A model generated the notes under the pieces. The model saw only the letters and a list, made by a program, of their open reading frames with translations, did not search any database and had not been told where the DNA came from. Positions 42,611 through 50,917 of a stretch of DNA of 64,000 nucleotides are shown here, in pieces (within the stretch, counting starts at the first letter, position 1; every line of letters starts with the position of its first letter). This DNA comes from Rhodomicrobium sp. R_RK_3 (GTDB taxonomy: Bacteria > Pseudomonadota > Alphaproteobacteria > Rhizobiales > Rhodomicrobiaceae). The position numbers and the translations under genes are program-made. The stretch lies in the NCBI RefSeq assembly GCF_002198715.1, contig NZ_MWLK01000030.1, forward strand, positions 128,112-192,111, read 5' to 3'.

Positions 42611-43534
42611 CTAATGCTCGCCCGTATAGACCGGCTCCGGCTGGGTGAAGAAGCTGTACAGAATATGATAGACCAGATCGTAGTTCTTCTGCTGGAACGA
42701 GGCGTGCGATATGCCCGGCATGACAGCGAATTGCTTGTCGGGATTCGGCAGCAGCTTGTAGAACTCGATCAGATCGTCGAATGAGGCGATGCCGTCCCAT
42801 TGGCCGCGCATGATGATGGTCGGCACGGTGATCTTGGCCGGGTCGATGATCGGCAGTTTCGAGGTCATGTCGACATAGGTGCCGGTCGGCATCGAATCGT
42901 CGAGCGCCAGGATCGCGTCTGCAAAGGCTTCGATGGTGCGGTCTTCGGCGGTGCCGGGATGGTCGCGGTTGAAGATCGAATGTACGAAGGCGCGGTCGAT
43001 GGCGCGGCGGTTCTTCGCCCGGAATTCCGGCAGGCGCTTGGCGCGCTCGGCCAGCGTCGGGCTGCCCTTGCCGGTCCACACGAAGGCGTCGAGCGCAAGC
43101 CGCTTCACCCGCTCCGGATGGCGCTCGCAGAAGGCCGCCGCGCGCAGCGCGCCCGAGGAAATGCCGTAAACCAGGAACGGCCCGCTATCGCGCTGCTCCA
43201 GGATGTAGCTGCTGGCGGCGGCGAGATCGTCGGCGCCATTGGCGATGTCGGAATTGATGTCGCGATGCTTGTCGGAGCGCCCATAGCCCTCCATGTCGAC
43301 GGTCCAGGTGTCGAAGCCGCGCCGCGCGAACCAGTCCATCACCGAGGAATTCGGCCGGCCAGGCACGCTGAGATCGAAGGTCGGCTGCGAGGCCATCGAC
43401 GAGCCATGCACGAACAGCACCGTGCCGCGCTTGGCCTCCTGGCTGACCGACGGCTTCTCCCAGAGGAAGAGTTTGACCTCGCCCTTCTTGGTCCAGTGCT
43501 CGCGCCCCTCGACCGGCTTATCCTCAGCAACCAT
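42611..43534 (-). CDS. Alpha/beta hydrolase
   Basis: This 307-residue cytoplasmic protein has the fold's oxyanion loop (FVHGSSMAS), nucleophile elbow G-I-S-S-G (YGISSGALRAAAF), acid in GQWDGIASF and histidine in GISHASFQ. It resembles hydrolases that act on carboxylic esters or C-C bonds; the GISSG elbow departs from the commoner G-x-S-x-G only at x residues. It lies 30 bases after the ABC ATPase gene. Together with the FAH-family enzyme it suggests breakdown of an imported compound. Confidence 0.85.
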   Translation of the reverse strand: MVAEDKPVEGREHWTKKGEVKLFLWEKPSVSQEAKRGTVLFVHGSSMASQPTFDLSVPGRPNSSVMDWFARRGFDTWTVDMEGYGRSDKHRDINSDIANGADDLAAASSYILEQRDSGPFLVYGISSGALRAAAFCERHPERVKRLALDAFVWTGKGSPTLAERAKRLPEFRAKNRRAIDRAFVHSIFNRDHPGTAEDRTIEAFADAILALDDSMPTGTYVDMTSKLPIIDPAKITVPTIIMRGQWDGIASFDDLIEFYKLLPNPDKQFAVMPGISHASFQQKNYDLVYHILYSFFTQPEPVYTGEH

Positions 43535-43564
43535 GCGTATCTCCTGTGACGTCGAAAATCATTC

Positions 43565-44668
43565 CTAAGCCGCCAGCCTCGCCGGCACGGCGCGCGGGAA
43601 CACATTGCAATGCGCCGCATCGATCGCGATCGCGACCCGCTGGCCGGTCTCGAAATGCTGCGACGGGTGAGCCTGGACGCGCAGCTCCTCGCCCGAGCCA
43701 AGCGTCACGAAATATTCGATGATATTGCCGAGGAAGGTCAGCTCGCGGATGGTGCCGTTGCCCGCCGTGCCCTGAGCCGCCGCTCGCAGCGTTACGTCCT
43801 CCGGGCGGATGGCGACCTCCACCTCGTCGCCGAGCTTGGTGCCATCGGGGACATCCAGTTCCAAATTCATACCGCCCGGCGTCACGACGAGCCCCTGTTT
43901 GCCCGCTAGGACCTGAACCCGCCCCGGCAGCAGATTCACCAGCCCCATGAAATCGGCGACGATGCGGTTGGCGGGCTTGGCATAGACCTCATGCGGCGTG
44001 CCGAATTGCTGCAGCAACCCGCCATGCATGACCGCGATCTGATCGGACAGGGCCAGCGCCTCGGCCTGATCATGCGTGACATAGACGAAGGTGATGCCGG
44101 TGCGGCGCTGCAACTGCTTCAGCTCGCTGCGCATCTTCTCGCGCAGCTTGGCGTCGAGATTGCTGAGCGGCTCGTCCAGCAGCAGGATTTCGGGCTCGAC
44201 CACGAGGCTGCGGGCGAGCGCCACGCGCTGCTGCTGGCCGCCCGACAGCTCGCTCGGCAAACGGTTGCCGAGCCCTGTGAGATTGACCAGCGCCAGCGCC
44301 TTCTCGACCTGCGCCCGCGCCTGCTCCATCGGCACCTTCCGGATGCGCAGGCCGAAGACGACATTCTCGAACACCGTCTTATGCGGCCAGACGGCGTAAT
44401 TCTGGAACACCATGCCCATGCCGCGCCGCTCCGGCGGCACGACGTTGTCCGGCGAGGAAACCAGCCGCGAGCCGACATGGACCGAGCCGGTATCGGGGAC
44501 GAGATAGCCTGCGATCAGCCGCAAGGTGGTGGTCTTGCCGCAGCCGGACGGGCCGAGCAGCGTCACGAAAGTATTGTCGCGGATCTCCAGATTGAGCCCG
44601 CTGAGCGCGGCGCCCTCGGACTTGCCGCCGTAATTCTTCGAGACGTCCTTGATCGTGATGCCGGCCAT
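43565..44668 (-). CDS. ABC transporter ATP-binding protein (FbpC/PotA type, with TOBE)
   Basis: This 367-residue protein has Walker A GPSGCGKTT, signature LSGGQQQRVALAR, Walker B ILLLDEPLSNLDAK, H-loop YVTHDQAEAL and a C-terminal TOBE region (about 245-360; VAIRPEDVTL), as in ferric/spermidine/2-aminoethylphosphonate importers. Its start overlaps the permease stop (44668), so the two are coupled. Confidence 0.93.
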   Translation of the reverse strand: MAGITIKDVSKNYGGKSEGAALSGLNLEIRDNTFVTLLGPSGCGKTTTLRLIAGYLVPDTGSVHVGSRLVSSPDNVVPPERRGMGMVFQNYAVWPHKTVFENVVFGLRIRKVPMEQARAQVEKALALVNLTGLGNRLPSELSGGQQQRVALARSLVVEPEILLLDEPLSNLDAKLREKMRSELKQLQRRTGITFVYVTHDQAEALALSDQIAVMHGGLLQQFGTPHEVYAKPANRIVADFMGLVNLLPGRVQVLAGKQGLVVTPGGMNLELDVPDGTKLGDEVEVAIRPEDVTLRAAAQGTAGNGTIRELTFLGNIIEYFVTLGSGEELRVQAHPSQHFETGQRVAIAIDAAHCNVFPRAVPARLAA

Positions 44669-46410
44669 CAGTTCGCCACTCCCGCGCTTTGATTGCGATT
44701 GCCGCCCAGTTTCGATGCCAGCCAGATCGCGGAGCCGATGATCACCATATTGACCATGGCCAGGGCGGCGACGGGCTCGGTGTAACCGGTCTCGTAGAGA
44801 TTATAGACCGCGACGGCGAGGGTGATGGATTGCGAGCTGAACAGGAGGATCGAGGCGCTCAGCTCCTGAATGACCGGCACGAAGACTAGCAGCCATCCGG
44901 CAAACAGCGCCGGGCGGATCAGCGGCAGCGTCACCTCGCGCATGGTCATGCCCCAGGAGGCGCCGAGAATGCGCGCGCTTTCCTCCAGCGAGGGGTCGAT
45001 CTGCTGCAGCGCGCTATTGGCCGAGCGCACGCCGAGCGGCATGTAGCGGGCGACATAGGCGAGCAGCAGGATGCCCATGGTGCCGTAGAGCGCGACCGGC
45101 ATCCGCAGCCAGAACTGGATCAGCGCCACCGCCATGACGATGCCGGGCAGGCCCAGCGGGATCAGCGCGGCATAGTCGAGAAGGCGCCGTCCGGGCAGCT
45201 TGGTGCGCAGGTCGATCCAGCCGATCAGCGTGCCGAGCACCACGGCAACGGTCGCGGCGATGACGGCGAGGATGAGGCTGTTCTTGATGGCGCGCTGGGT
45301 GACGTCATATTCGAGCAGGATGAATTTGTAATGGGCGAGTGTCAGCCCCTGCCAGAAATTGATGCCCCAGCTCTTGCTGAACGAAACCGCGATCAGCGTG
45401 AGGTACGGCGCGGCGATGGCGACGATGAAGACCGCGACGCAGAAGGCGAACACCGCCCAGCGCGCCGGGCCGAGGTCGACGAGGCGCGGGCGCGCGCCCT
45501 TGCCGGCCAGCGTCACATAGGAGCGGCGGGCGAGGAAGGCGCGCTGCAGATAGAGCGCGAGGATGGTGATCGCGACGAAGATCAGCGACAGCGCCGAGGC
45601 GAGGCCGTATTCGGGCGGATAGTCGAACAGCGAATAGATGCGCGTCGGCAGGGTGATGATGCGGCCGGGCAGGCCGATGATCGCCTGCGAGCCGAACAGC
45701 GCGATGGCGTTGACGAAGGCGATCAGCGTGCCGGAAAGGATGGCCGGCGCGACCAGCGGGCCGGTGATGACCAAGGCGGTCCGCCATTTGCTGGCGCCGA
45801 GGATTTGCGCGGCTTCCTCGAAGGAGGCATCGACCGAGCTCAGCGCCGTCGTGGTCAGCAGATAGACGAAGGGGAAGGTGTGCAGCACCGTGACCAGGAC
45901 GAGGCCGCTCATCGAGAAGATGTTGAAGGTCAGCCAGGGCATCCCCGCGACATCGCGCAGAAAGATATTGATGAGGCCGGCATTCGGGCTGAACAGATTG
46001 ACGAAGGCGATGGCGGTCAGGAAGGGCGGCGAGAGATAGGACAGCGTCGCGGTCGCCCGGATCAGCGCCTTGCCCGGCACGTTGGTGCGGCTGACGGCCC
46101 AGGCGAGCGGCACGCCGACGAGGATCGAGAAGAGGCCGGTCCAGGCGCCGAGGATGAGGGAATTGATGAGCGCCTGGGTGTAGAGGCGGCTGGAGAACAC
46201 CTCCTGGAAATGGGTCAGGCTCAGCCCTTCGTCCGAGATCACGCTGCCGGCCAGCAGGGCGCAGAGCGGCAGCACGATCAGGATGATGACGGCGAGCACC
46301 GCCGCGCCCATCACCAGATTTTCCAGACTGAGCAGCGCCCGCCAGGACCGCCCCGCCGCGTCGCCCGCGGCCTGCCGGTCCATCTCTGCGGCGATCCCGG
46401 GCGTGGCCAT
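44668..46410 (-). CDS. ABC transporter permease, two fused membrane domains (FbpB-like)
   Basis: This 580-residue protein has about 12 membrane helices in two halves, each with a binding-protein-dependent EAA-type loop (EEAAQILGASKWRTALVITGPLV; EESARILGASWGMTMREVTLPLI). The domain-fused layout is that of iron(III)-type permeases. Its ATG overlaps the FAH-family stop as ATGA, and its stop overlaps the ATPase gene, so the FAH enzyme, permease and ATPase form a translationally coupled trio. Confidence 0.92.
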   Translation of the reverse strand: MATPGIAAEMDRQAAGDAAGRSWRALLSLENLVMGAAVLAVIILIVLPLCALLAGSVISDEGLSLTHFQEVFSSRLYTQALINSLILGAWTGLFSILVGVPLAWAVSRTNVPGKALIRATATLSYLSPPFLTAIAFVNLFSPNAGLINIFLRDVAGMPWLTFNIFSMSGLVLVTVLHTFPFVYLLTTTALSSVDASFEEAAQILGASKWRTALVITGPLVAPAILSGTLIAFVNAIALFGSQAIIGLPGRIITLPTRIYSLFDYPPEYGLASALSLIFVAITILALYLQRAFLARRSYVTLAGKGARPRLVDLGPARWAVFAFCVAVFIVAIAAPYLTLIAVSFSKSWGINFWQGLTLAHYKFILLEYDVTQRAIKNSLILAVIAATVAVVLGTLIGWIDLRTKLPGRRLLDYAALIPLGLPGIVMAVALIQFWLRMPVALYGTMGILLLAYVARYMPLGVRSANSALQQIDPSLEESARILGASWGMTMREVTLPLIRPALFAGWLLVFVPVIQELSASILLFSSQSITLAVAVYNLYETGYTEPVAALAMVNMVIIGSAIWLASKLGGNRNQSAGVAN

Positions 46411-47273
46411 CAGGCGAACCGGTTGGTCAATGTGCCAAGACCGGTGATCGACATCGAGACCTCGTCACCGGCTTTGAGGAATTTCGGCGGGTTGAAGCCG
46501 AGGCCGACGCCGGCGGGCGTGCCGGTCGCGATCAGGTCGCCGGGCTCGAGGGTGAGGCCGGCGGAGATGGTGGCGATCAGCGTCGGAATGTTGAAGATCA
46601 GGTCGCGCGTATTGGCGTTCTGGCGCAGTTCGCCATTGACCCAGCATTTGACGTCGAGATTTTCCGGATCGACCTCGTCGGCGGTGGTGATCCACGGCCC
46701 CATCGGGCAGAACGTGTCGAGCGCCTTGCCCATGAACCATTGCTTGTGATTGCGCTGGCGGTCGCGCGCGGTCACGTCATTGACGATGGTGTAGCCCCAG
46801 ATGTGCTCATAGGCGCGCTCGGCCGGGATGTCGTGGCCGCCCTTGCCGATCACCAGCGTCAGCTCGACCTCGTAATCGACGGCGGAGGTGACATGCGGAT
46901 GCAGGCTCACAATATCGCCGGTGGCGATGACGGTGCTGGCGGGCTTGGTGAAGACGGCCGGATATTCGTCGATTTCGGCGCCCTTCACCGCACCGGCCTC
47001 ATAGCCGCTGCCGGCGAATTCCCTGGCGTGATCGAGATAGTTCTTGCCGACGCAGAAAATGTTTCGGGCGGGATGCGGGATCGGCGCGAGCAGCTTGACG
47101 GAGGCGAGAGGCAGCGCGGCGGCATCGCCCGGCAGGCCGGCTTTGATCTCGTCATAGCGCCGAATCAGCTCGACCATGTCCTTGGCCCCGGTGACGGGGC
47201 GGATGACGCCAGCGGCCTCGTCGACCAGGCCGAGCCGCGGATCGCTGTCGCCGGCAAAACACGCAAATTTCAT
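46410..47273 (-). CDS. Fumarylacetoacetate hydrolase family protein
   Basis: This 287-residue protein has the FAH-family core: IPHPARNIFCVGKNYLDHAREF, FTKPASTV, DYEVELTLVIGKGG, GYTIVNDVTARDRQ, KALDTFCPMGPWI and LIATGTPAGVGLGF. The metal-binding E-x-E (EVEL) and D (NDVTARD) are present. Relatives hydrolyse, decarboxylate or hydrate beta-diketo or 2-hydroxy-dienoate acids. The start at ATG 47273 is preferred to TTG 47276. An operator-like ATTGGT-CT-ACCAAT lies 14 bases upstream, so it is probably the first gene of the operon and repressed by the divergent GntR protein. Confidence 0.9.
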   Translation of the reverse strand: MKFACFAGDSDPRLGLVDEAAGVIRPVTGAKDMVELIRRYDEIKAGLPGDAAALPLASVKLLAPIPHPARNIFCVGKNYLDHAREFAGSGYEAGAVKGAEIDEYPAVFTKPASTVIATGDIVSLHPHVTSAVDYEVELTLVIGKGGHDIPAERAYEHIWGYTIVNDVTARDRQRNHKQWFMGKALDTFCPMGPWITTADEVDPENLDVKCWVNGELRQNANTRDLIFNIPTLIATISAGLTLEPGDLIATGTPAGVGLGFNPPKFLKAGDEVSMSITGLGTLTNRFA

Positions 47274-47286
47274 CAACCCCGCTCCG

Positions 47287-47300
47287 ATTGGTCTACCAAT
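47287..47300. promoter_or_regulatory. GntR-type operator ATTGGTCTACCAAT (upstream of FAH gene)
   Basis: A perfect 6+6 inverted repeat with a two-base spacer, it fits the FadR-family consensus T-N-G-T-N(0-3)-A-C-N-A. It has the same arms as the site at 47381 and lies 14 bases before the FAH gene's ATG, where bound repressor would block transcription. Confidence 0.78.
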
Positions 47301-47380
47301 TTCATCGATGCTAGGCTATTGGTTGCATTTGAGTCAATCTTTATGCGACCATTGACGCGAAAGTTACCGAAACCTCCAGA

Positions 47381-47394
47381 ATTGGTTCACCAAT
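47381..47394. promoter_or_regulatory. GntR-type operator ATTGGTTCACCAAT (upstream of gntR gene)
   Basis: The arms are identical to the site at 47287 (80 bases away between spacer centres 94 apart) and extend one base further on each side (AATTGGTTCACCAATT). It ends 6 bases before the regulator's ATG, overlapping the place of a ribosome-binding site; autoregulation is likely. Confidence 0.78.
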
Positions 47395-47400
47395 TTTGCC

Positions 47401-48105
47401 ATGAGCGAAAGTCAGAGTTCAACGATCGGCCGGCGCGGCGGCCAGCAAGTCAGGCAATGGCTGCTGGACATGCTGGCATCCGGCCAATATGCCGCCGGCG
47501 CGAAACTGCCGACCGAGCGTGCTGTGGCGGAACGGCTCGGCGTGCCGCGCAGCGCCGTCCGCAATGCGCTTGCCGCGCTCGAGGCCGAAGGCGTGGTGGT
47601 GCGGCTGATCGGCAGCGGCACCTTCGTCGCGGAGCCGGGCGCGGCACCGGCCACGGATATGCGGGCGGCGCTGGTGACAGCGGGCGATGCCAGCCCGACC
47701 GAGATTATGGAGGCGCGGCTGCTGATCGAGCCGAGGATCGCCGCGCTCGCCGTCGCTCACGCGACGCTCAGCGATTTCGGCCGCATGGAGCTGTGCAACC
47801 GCGAAGCCGAGACCAGCGACGATTTCGAGCGCTTCGAACATTGGGACGCGGCGCTGCATCAGGCCATCGCCGAGGCGACGCATAACCGCCTGATCGTCGG
47901 CCTCTACACCGCCATCACCCGCGCCCGCGACCAGGCCGACTGGGGCGAGCTCAAGCGCCGCAGCCTCACCGCCGAGCGCCGCGACCATTATCGCGAGGAG
48001 CATCGCCGCATCGTCGCCGCCCTGCGCGCCCGCGACGCCCAAGGTGCCGAGACCGCGCTGATCGACCACCTGCGCCGCGTCCGCCACAATTTGCTCGGCA
48101 TATGA
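47401..48105 (+). CDS. FadR/GntR-family transcriptional regulator (FCD domain)
   Basis: This 234-residue protein has an N-terminal winged helix (about 12-78; GAKLPTERAVAERLGVPRSAVRNALAALEAEGVV) and a C-terminal FCD ligand-binding domain (about 95-225; EARLLIEPRIAALA, FEHWDAALHQAIAEATHN, HYREEHRRIVAAL). FCD regulators commonly bind organic acids, often with a metal. It is divergent from the FAH/ABC operon and two matching operators lie in the shared 127-base gap. No clear Shine-Dalgarno precedes the ATG, which suggests leaderless or weak translation. Confidence 0.9.
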   Translation: MSESQSSTIGRRGGQQVRQWLLDMLASGQYAAGAKLPTERAVAERLGVPRSAVRNALAALEAEGVVVRLIGSGTFVAEPGAAPATDMRAALVTAGDASPTEIMEARLLIEPRIAALAVAHATLSDFGRMELCNREAETSDDFERFEHWDAALHQAIAEATHNRLIVGLYTAITRARDQADWGELKRRSLTAERRDHYREEHRRIVAALRARDAQGAETALIDHLRRVRHNLLGI

Positions 48106-48128
48106 TGGGGATGCCCTGGTCCCCGACC

Positions 48129-48738
48129 CGTCGCCCCGGGCGGCCGCAGGCCGAGCCGGGACCCATTGGCCTCTCCGCGACGCAGTGCCGTGGCGTGAGG
48201 CCAATGGGCCCCGGCTCTGACAGCCGGGGCGTCGGAGATTTATCTCACCCGCAGCAACAGCTTACGGTCCGTACCCGTGCGGACCGCCTCCCCCTCCGTC
48301 GTCCCGGACGGCCGCAGGCCGAGCCGGGACCCATTGGCCTCTCCGCAACGCAGTGCCGTGCCGTGAGGCCAATGGGCCCCGGCTCTGACGGCCGGGGCGA
48401 CGGAGTTTTATCTCTCCCGCAGCAACAGCTTACGGTCCGTGCCCGTGCGGACCGCCTCCCCCTCCGTCATCCCGGACGGCCGCAGGCCGAGCCGGGACCC
48501 ATTGGCCTCTCCGCAACGCAGTGCCGTGCCGTGAGGCCAATGAGCCCCGGCTCTGACGGCCGGGGCGACGGAGTTTTATGTCTCCCGCAGCAGAAGCTTC
48601 CGGTCCGTGCCCGTGCGGACCTCCTCCCCCTCCGTCGTCCCGGACGGCCGCAGGCCGAGCCGGGATCCGTTGGCCTCTCCGCGACGCAGTCCCTTGCCGC
48701 GGAGCCAATAGGCCCCGGCTCTGGCGGCCGGGGCGACG
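48129..48738 (+). repeat. Tandem array of four 168-bp repeat units (palindromic family)
   Basis: CGTCGTCCCGGACGGCCGCAGGCC-type units start at 48129, 48297, 48465 and 48633, exactly 168 bases apart. Each holds the dispersed palindromic repeat (CCGAGCCGGGACCCATTGGCC ... TGAGGCCAATGGGCCCCGG ... GGCCGGGGCGACG), then a spacer with CGCAGCAACAGCTTACGGTCC and TGCGGACCGCCTCCCCCTC. The last unit is diverged and lacks its spacer. The middle two are almost identical. Long frames cross the array but look like repeat shadows, not genes. Confidence 0.85.
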
Positions 48739-48781
48739 CAGTGCCTATGCCTTTCGCAGCAAATCCCACTGGTGCCTCCTC

Positions 48782-49534
48782 GTGCTGATCTCCGCTTCGC
48801 TCACCGCCGCGCTCGCCGTCATCCTCCTGTTCACCTCGTTCCTCTCAGGCATTTTCGGCATGGCGGGGGGCATGATCCTGATGGGCGTGCTGCTGCCGAT
48901 CCTGCCGGTGCCGACCGCGATGGTCCTCCACGCCGTTTCCCAGGCGACGTCGAATGGCTGGCGGGCGGTGCTCTGGGGACGCTATATCGAGTGGCGCATC
49001 TTTGCCCGCTATGCCGCCGGGCTCGCCGCCGCGCTGGCCGTCTTCGCCTTCGTGCGATGGGTGCCGGACCCGGCGCTGGTGCTGATCATCCTCGGCCTCA
49101 TGCCCTTTGCCGCCATCATGATCCCGGACCGGCTGGCGCCGCGCGCGGACCGGGCGGGCGGTGCGGAATTCGCTGGCTTTGCCGGGACCGTGCTGCAACT
49201 CGTCTCCGGCGTCTCCGGACCGATCCTCGACATCTTCTTCGTGCGCACCATGATGGACCGCCGCGCCGTCGTCGCCACCAAGGCCGCCTGCCAGACCGTG
49301 ACCCATTTCACCAAGCTGATCTATTTCGGCGGCCTCGCGGGCAATGTCGGCGAGGATTTGGGCTGGGGCATCCTCTGCATCGCGGTGGTGATGGCCGTCA
49401 TCGGCACCTCGGCGAGCCGCCTCGTGCTGGAGCGCATGACCGACGTCCAGTTCCGCCGCTGGACGCGCGGCCTCGTCATGGCCATCGGCGCGGTCTACCT
49501 CGCCCAGGGCATCACCACCTATATCCATGGTTAA
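48782..49534 (+). CDS. Sulfite exporter TauE/SafE family permease
   Basis: This 250-residue membrane protein has about eight helices and the TauE/SafE pattern: GIFGMAGGMILMGVLLPIL near the N-terminus and GTVLQLVSGVSGPILDIFF in the middle. The family moves sulfite, sulfoacetate or other anions, and the substrate here is unknown. The frame is open upstream through the repeat array; GTG 48782 is the first sensible start, but no good ribosome site is visible, so the N-terminus is uncertain. The array ends 44 bases earlier. Confidence 0.83.
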   Translation: MLISASLTAALAVILLFTSFLSGIFGMAGGMILMGVLLPILPVPTAMVLHAVSQATSNGWRAVLWGRYIEWRIFARYAAGLAAALAVFAFVRWVPDPALVLIILGLMPFAAIMIPDRLAPRADRAGGAEFAGFAGTVLQLVSGVSGPILDIFFVRTMMDRRAVVATKAACQTVTHFTKLIYFGGLAGNVGEDLGWGILCIAVVMAVIGTSASRLVLERMTDVQFRRWTRGLVMAIGAVYLAQGITTYIHG

Positions 49535-49693
49535 AGCGCAAAATCAGCGGGGACCGGCGCGGCGTGAGACTTGCCTCGGATCGCCGAAAGCGCGATATGC
49601 GGGAGCATCAACCTCAACCCACGCGCGCAGAGTCGGCAAGCTTCGCCGCAAGCGCTATGATGCACCGCGCAGCCGCCGCTTGGAGAAACGATC

Positions 49694-50908
49694 ATGCCCC
49701 CTCACGCCGACGATTTCATCGCAACGGAAGACCGGCTCGGCGCGCATAACTACAAGCCGCTCGATGTCGTGCTCTCGCGCGGCGAGGGCGTGTGGGTCTG
49801 GGACACCGAGGGCCGGCGCTATCTCGATTGCCTTGCCGCCTATTCGGCGGTCAATCAGGGCCATTGCCACCCCAAAATCCTGGCGGCGATGACGGAGCAG
49901 GCGGGCAGGCTCACGCTCACCTCGCGCGCCTTCCGCAACGATCAGCTCGCGCTGTTCTACGAGGAGATCGCCGCGCTGACCGGCTCGCACAAGGTGCTGC
50001 CGATGAATAGCGGCGCCGAGGCGGTCGAGACGGCGATCAAATCCGTGCGCAAATGGGGTTATGAGGTCAAGGGCGTGCCGGCCGATAAGGCCGAGATCAT
50101 CGTCTGCGCCAATAATTTCCACGGCCGCACCCTCGGCATCATCGGCTTCAGCTCGGACGCGGAGTCGCGGCATAATTTCGGGCCGTTCGCGCCGGGCTTC
50201 CGCACCGTGCCCTTCGGCGACATCGGCGCGCTGGAAGCCGCGATCACGCCGAACACGGTGGCGTTCCTGGTCGAGCCGATCCAGGGCGAGGCGGGGGTCA
50301 TCATCCCGCCGCCGGGCTATTTCGCGGCCGTGCGCGAAGTCTGTACGCGCGAAAACGTCATGCTGGTGCTCGACGAGATCCAGACCGGGCTCGGCCGCAC
50401 CGGCCGCCTGCTGGCCGAGGAGCATGAGGGCATCGTCGCCGACGTCACGCTGGTCGGCAAGGCGCTGTCGGGCGGCTTCTATCCGGTATCGGCGGTGCTC
50501 TCAAACCTGGAAGTGCTGGGCACGCTGAAGCCCGGCCAGCACGGCTCCACCTTCGGCGGCAATCCGCTGGCCTGCGCGGTGGCGAGGGCGGCTTTGCGCG
50601 TGCTGGTCGAGGAGGGCATGATCGAGAATGCCGAGCGCCAGGGCGCCTATTTTCTCGACCGGCTGCGCGCCATACGTTCCAATGTGGTGCAGGAGATCCG
50701 GGGCCGCGGGCTGATGCTGGCACTGGAGCTGCATCCGGAAGCGGGCGGCGCGCGGCGCTATGTCCAGGCGCTGCAAGGGCTCGGCTTGCTCGCCAAGGAC
50801 ACCCATGACCACATCATCCGCATCGCGCCGCCGCTGGTCATCACCCGCGACGAGGTCGATTGGGCCGCCCAGCAAATCGAGACGGCGCTCAGCCGCGACT
50901 ATTCGTAA
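49694..50908 (+). CDS. rocD: Ornithine aminotransferase
   Basis: This 404-residue class III PLP aminotransferase has [20 protein letters not shown], a typical ornithine aminotransferase N-terminus, the phosphate-binding [13 protein letters not shown], the [11 protein letters not shown] loop and the PLP lysine in [12 protein letters not shown]. It converts ornithine and 2-oxoglutarate to glutamate semialdehyde, linking arginine breakdown to proline or glutamate. GGAGAAACGATC precedes the ATG. No arginase is present next to it. The gene is convergent with the response-regulator operon, 9 bases apart. Confidence 0.92.
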   Translation: MPPHADDFIATEDRLGAHNYKPLDVVLSRGEGVWVWDTEGRRYLDCLAAYSAVNQGHCHPKILAAMTEQAGRLTLTSRAFRNDQLALFYEEIAALTGSHKVLPMNSGAEAVETAIKSVRKWGYEVKGVPADKAEIIVCANNFHGRTLGIIGFSSDAESRHNFGPFAPGFRTVPFGDIGALEAAITPNTVAFLVEPIQGEAGVIIPPPGYFAAVREVCTRENVMLVLDEIQTGLGRTGRLLAEEHEGIVADVTLVGKALSGGFYPVSAVLSNLEVLGTLKPGQHGSTFGGNPLACAVARAALRVLVEEGMIENAERQGAYFLDRLRAIRSNVVQEIRGRGLMLALELHPEAGGARRYVQALQGLGLLAKDTHDHIIRIAPPLVITRDEVDWAAQQIETALSRDYS

Positions 50909-50917
50909 AGAGGCGGC

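Noticed and set aside
48129-48738. Regularly spaced repeats considered as a CRISPR array
   Set aside because: The spacing segments are themselves repeated, not unique spacers; units are 168 bases and no cas genes are present.
48102-48788. A 228-codon frame with repeated PGRPQAEPGPIGLSATQC-type segments, looking like a repeat protein
   Set aside because: It is a translation of the 168-bp DNA repeats (168 is a multiple of three, so all frames stay open) and the reverse strand is open too; no start signal or conserved residues.
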